The notes beneath the pieces are model-generated. The model had not been told where the DNA came from, ran no database searches, and was given only the letters and a program-made list of their open reading frames with translations. This document shows, piece after piece, positions 62,517 through 64,000 of a stretch of DNA of 64,000 nucleotides. A program made the translations under genes and the position numbers. Source of the stretch: Oricola thermophila (GTDB lineage: Bacteria > Pseudomonadota > Alphaproteobacteria > Rhizobiales > Rhizobiaceae); assembly GCF_013358405.1 (NCBI RefSeq), contig NZ_CP054836.1, forward strand, positions 186,001 to 250,000, read 5' to 3'. Within the stretch, counting starts at the first letter, position 1. Every line of letters begins with the position of its first letter.

Positions 62517-64000
62517 GTGAGGGCTGCGTCGAAGGCAGCGCGCGGACTTCCGGGCGCGCGGGGTCTGGCTGTCCTGTTCGCTCTGCTGGCGATCATCCTG
62601 CCAGGTGGCCACGCGGTCTTCGACGACCTGTCCGGCAGGCTGCGCGAGAAAACCTTCGACAGCTACCAGTCCGTATCCCCGCGCGATCTCGACATGAGCC
62701 GGATGGCGGTGGTTGCCATCGACGAGGTAAGCCTCGCCCGCTTCGGACGCTGGCCCTGGCCTCGCGAGCGGGTGGCCGCGCTGGTCGACGCGGTGACGCG
62801 GAGCGGTGCGTCCGCGGTCGGGCTGGACGTGTTCTTCTCCGAACCCGACGACGGTCCTGGCGGTGCGCAAGGCGACGCTTCGCTGGCCGGGGCGCTGGCG
62901 CGCGCGCCGTCGGTGCTTGCCATGTCCCTCGATCCGGATGCCGGGCCGCTCGGCCTCGAGGAAAAGGCCGGGTGGACGGTCGTGGGGCTCGATCCCGGAT
63001 CGGCGGAGGCCGTGCCGGGCGGTATCGCGCCGCTGCCCATGCTGGCCGATGCCGTGGCAGGTCTCGGCATCGTGCGCGTGCTGCCGGACCGGGATGGCGT
63101 GATTCGAAAGGTGCCGCTGATATGGGCGGAAGGGCAAGAGGGGCAATCGCGTCTCTGGCCGGCACTGTCGATGGAAATGTTGCGGGTGGCGCAGGACGCA
63201 CCCGGCTACACGCTGCGGCTGGAGGGACTGCCGACCGACGCCGTGCGCGTCGGCGGCCTGACCGTGCCGCTGGGCGAGGACGGGCGTATTCGCATCATCG
63301 ACACGCCGGCCGCCGTGCCGCATGTCTCGGCGGCCTCGCTGCTGGAGGAGGGACAGGCCGACGGACTGGACGGGAGGATCGCATTGATAGCGGTGGATGC
63401 GGCGGGAATCGACCAGTACCACCTGACGGCCCGCGGCGGGCACAGGCTCGGCGCCGACATTCACGCGATCCTGATGGCGCAGATGCTGGAAGGACGCTAC
63501 CTGTTCGAGGCACCGCATGCACGGGCGATCGAGCGGGGGATGTTCCTGGGCGGTAGCGCGATGCTTCTGCTCATCCTGAGCGTTCTTGCCCGGCGGCCGT
63601 TGCTGGCGGGCCTGCTTTCCGTGCCGGTGATCCTCGCGCCGCTTGCCATTGGCGCATTCGCCTATGCGTCGAGAGACATGCTCCTGGACGGCGTGCAGCC
63701 GGCGGCCGGCCTGCTGGTGGCGGGAGCGGCGGGCGGATACATGCTCTATCGCGAGGCGGAGCGTCGGCGCAGCATGCTGCAGAAACAGTTCTCGCAATTC
63801 CTGTCGCCGGAGGTCGTGAAGCACCTGGCCGCGACCGATGCCGTGGCGGCGCTGAGGGTGGAGGATCGGGAGATTTCGGCGATGCTGGTCGATGTACGCG
63901 GCTTTACTGCCATGTCTTCGTCGCTGGGCTCCGACAAGACTGTAACTGTGGTCAACCATTTCCTGGAGATCGCGAACCGCGAGATCTTCGCGCGGGGCGG
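62517..64000 (+). CDS. CHASE2-domain adenylate cyclase (partial, runs off the edge)
   Basis: The gene starts at GTG 62517 (GGAG seven bases upstream) and is open to the window end, with 494 codons visible. A first membrane helix (about 15-31) precedes a periplasmic CHASE2 domain, which has MAVVAIDEVSLARFGRWPWP and AVGLDVFFSEPDD. About three helices follow near residues 340-415. The class III cyclase domain then begins with ISAMLVDVRGFTAMSS, whose Asp is a metal ligand. It should convert ATP to cAMP in response to an envelope signal. The FecR-domain gene ends 24 bases before it. Confidence 0.9.
   Translation, partial: MRAASKAARGLPGARGLAVLFALLAIILPGGHAVFDDLSGRLREKTFDSYQSVSPRDLDMSRMAVVAIDEVSLARFGRWPWPRERVAALVDAVTRSGASAVGLDVFFSEPDDGPGGAQGDASLAGALARAPSVLAMSLDPDAGPLGLEEKAGWTVVGLDPGSAEAVPGGIAPLPMLADAVAGLGIVRVLPDRDGVIRKVPLIWAEGQEGQSRLWPALSMEMLRVAQDAPGYTLRLEGLPTDAVRVGGLTVPLGEDGRIRIIDTPAAVPHVSAASLLEEGQADGLDGRIALIAVDAAGIDQYHLTARGGHRLGADIHAILMAQMLEGRYLFEAPHARAIERGMFLGGSAMLLLILSVLARRPLLAGLLSVPVILAPLAIGAFAYASRDMLLDGVQPAAGLLVAGAAGGYMLYREAERRRSMLQKQFSQFLSPEVVKHLAATDAVAALRVEDREISAMLVDVRGFTAMSSSLGSDKTVTVVNHFLEIANREIFARG

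Noticed and set aside
62189-63556. A 455-codon plus-strand frame in the right-edge cluster
   Set aside because: Its product is a low-complexity Arg/Gly/Ala protein. It overlaps the FecR gene and the CHASE2 cyclase in another frame, and those have clear domains and ribosome-binding sites.

Overview
This 64 kb window is a chromosomal segment of a GC-rich alphaproteobacterium, most likely of the order Hyphomicrobiales (Rhizobiales). The clues are the cytochrome b / cytochrome c1 / apt order, PetP-PetR-like regulators beside ilvE, a BA14K-family protein, DUF1344 proteins, an extensin-like lipoprotein, a UvrB with long rhizobial-type extensions, and UbiK/YbjN/CsaA near lgt. No rRNA, tRNA or CRISPR array was seen. 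Most of the window is ordinary core chromosome, with a few small accessory islets.

Layout. 1-3.5 kb: end of the bc1 complex (petB end, petC), apt, a DUF599 membrane protein, and a Crp/Fnr regulator followed by a DUF2892 protein. 3.5-13.7 kb: mostly minus-strand housekeeping genes (rplY-pth-ychF, prs, a lipoprotein, an M24-fold hydrolase, pgeF, a NDUFAF7-type methyltransferase, lgt) and then plus-strand ubiK, ybjN and csaA. 13.7-17.5 kb: a sensor kinase / PetR / PetP operon with a palindromic operator candidate, divergent from ilvE. 17.6-23.6 kb: small membrane and envelope proteins, an MBL hydrolase, a cold-shock protein, a two-Kazal-domain lipoprotein, a rhodanese and a DUF922 protein. 23.7-27.9 kb: the main accessory islet, an IS110-type transposase followed by a visibly AT-rich 827-residue protein with a SIR2-like domain, a P-loop NTPase and a helical C-terminus. 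This looks like a single-gene antiphage NADase of the SIR2-STAND kind and is the strongest candidate for an unusual system here. 28-34 kb: uvrB, a secreted protein, sixA, an orphan msrQ and an EamA exporter. 34.2-35.5 kb: a second lower-GC islet, an HNH endonuclease preceded by a small conserved protein.

35.8-42.1 kb: a diguanylate cyclase with a 5TM sensor, a PRC-barrel-like protein, an extensin-like lipoprotein, a GT39 glycosyltransferase and a degenerate EF-G paralogue. 42.1-48.1 kb: an orphan BrnA-type antitoxin with a palindrome in front of it, a thioesterase, a monooxygenase-fold protein, an alcohol dehydrogenase with an enolase-superfamily dehydratase, and a LysR/MFS divergent pair. 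48-53.7 kb: an EamA exporter, a DUF1127 protein, a DsbA-fold protein, WrbA and a LysR regulator on one strand, then two tandem DUF1344 genes that share a promoter motif, and another EamA exporter. 53.8-64 kb: two c-di-GMP phosphodiesterase-type EAL proteins, DUF1176 and DUF1499 proteins, an aspartate-type aminotransferase, and a three-gene cluster (TPR/beta-barrel, FecR-domain protein, CHASE2-adenylate cyclase) that runs off the right edge.

Signalling is a recurring theme. One GGDEF and two EAL proteins handle c-di-GMP, the CHASE2 cyclase should make cAMP, a Crp/Fnr regulator is present, and PetP/PetR lie 15 kb from the bc1 genes that their namesakes adjoin in Rhodobacter capsulatus. Coordinates are from direct reading. 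Start codons were chosen by ribosome-binding site and family length, and doubtful ones are flagged.
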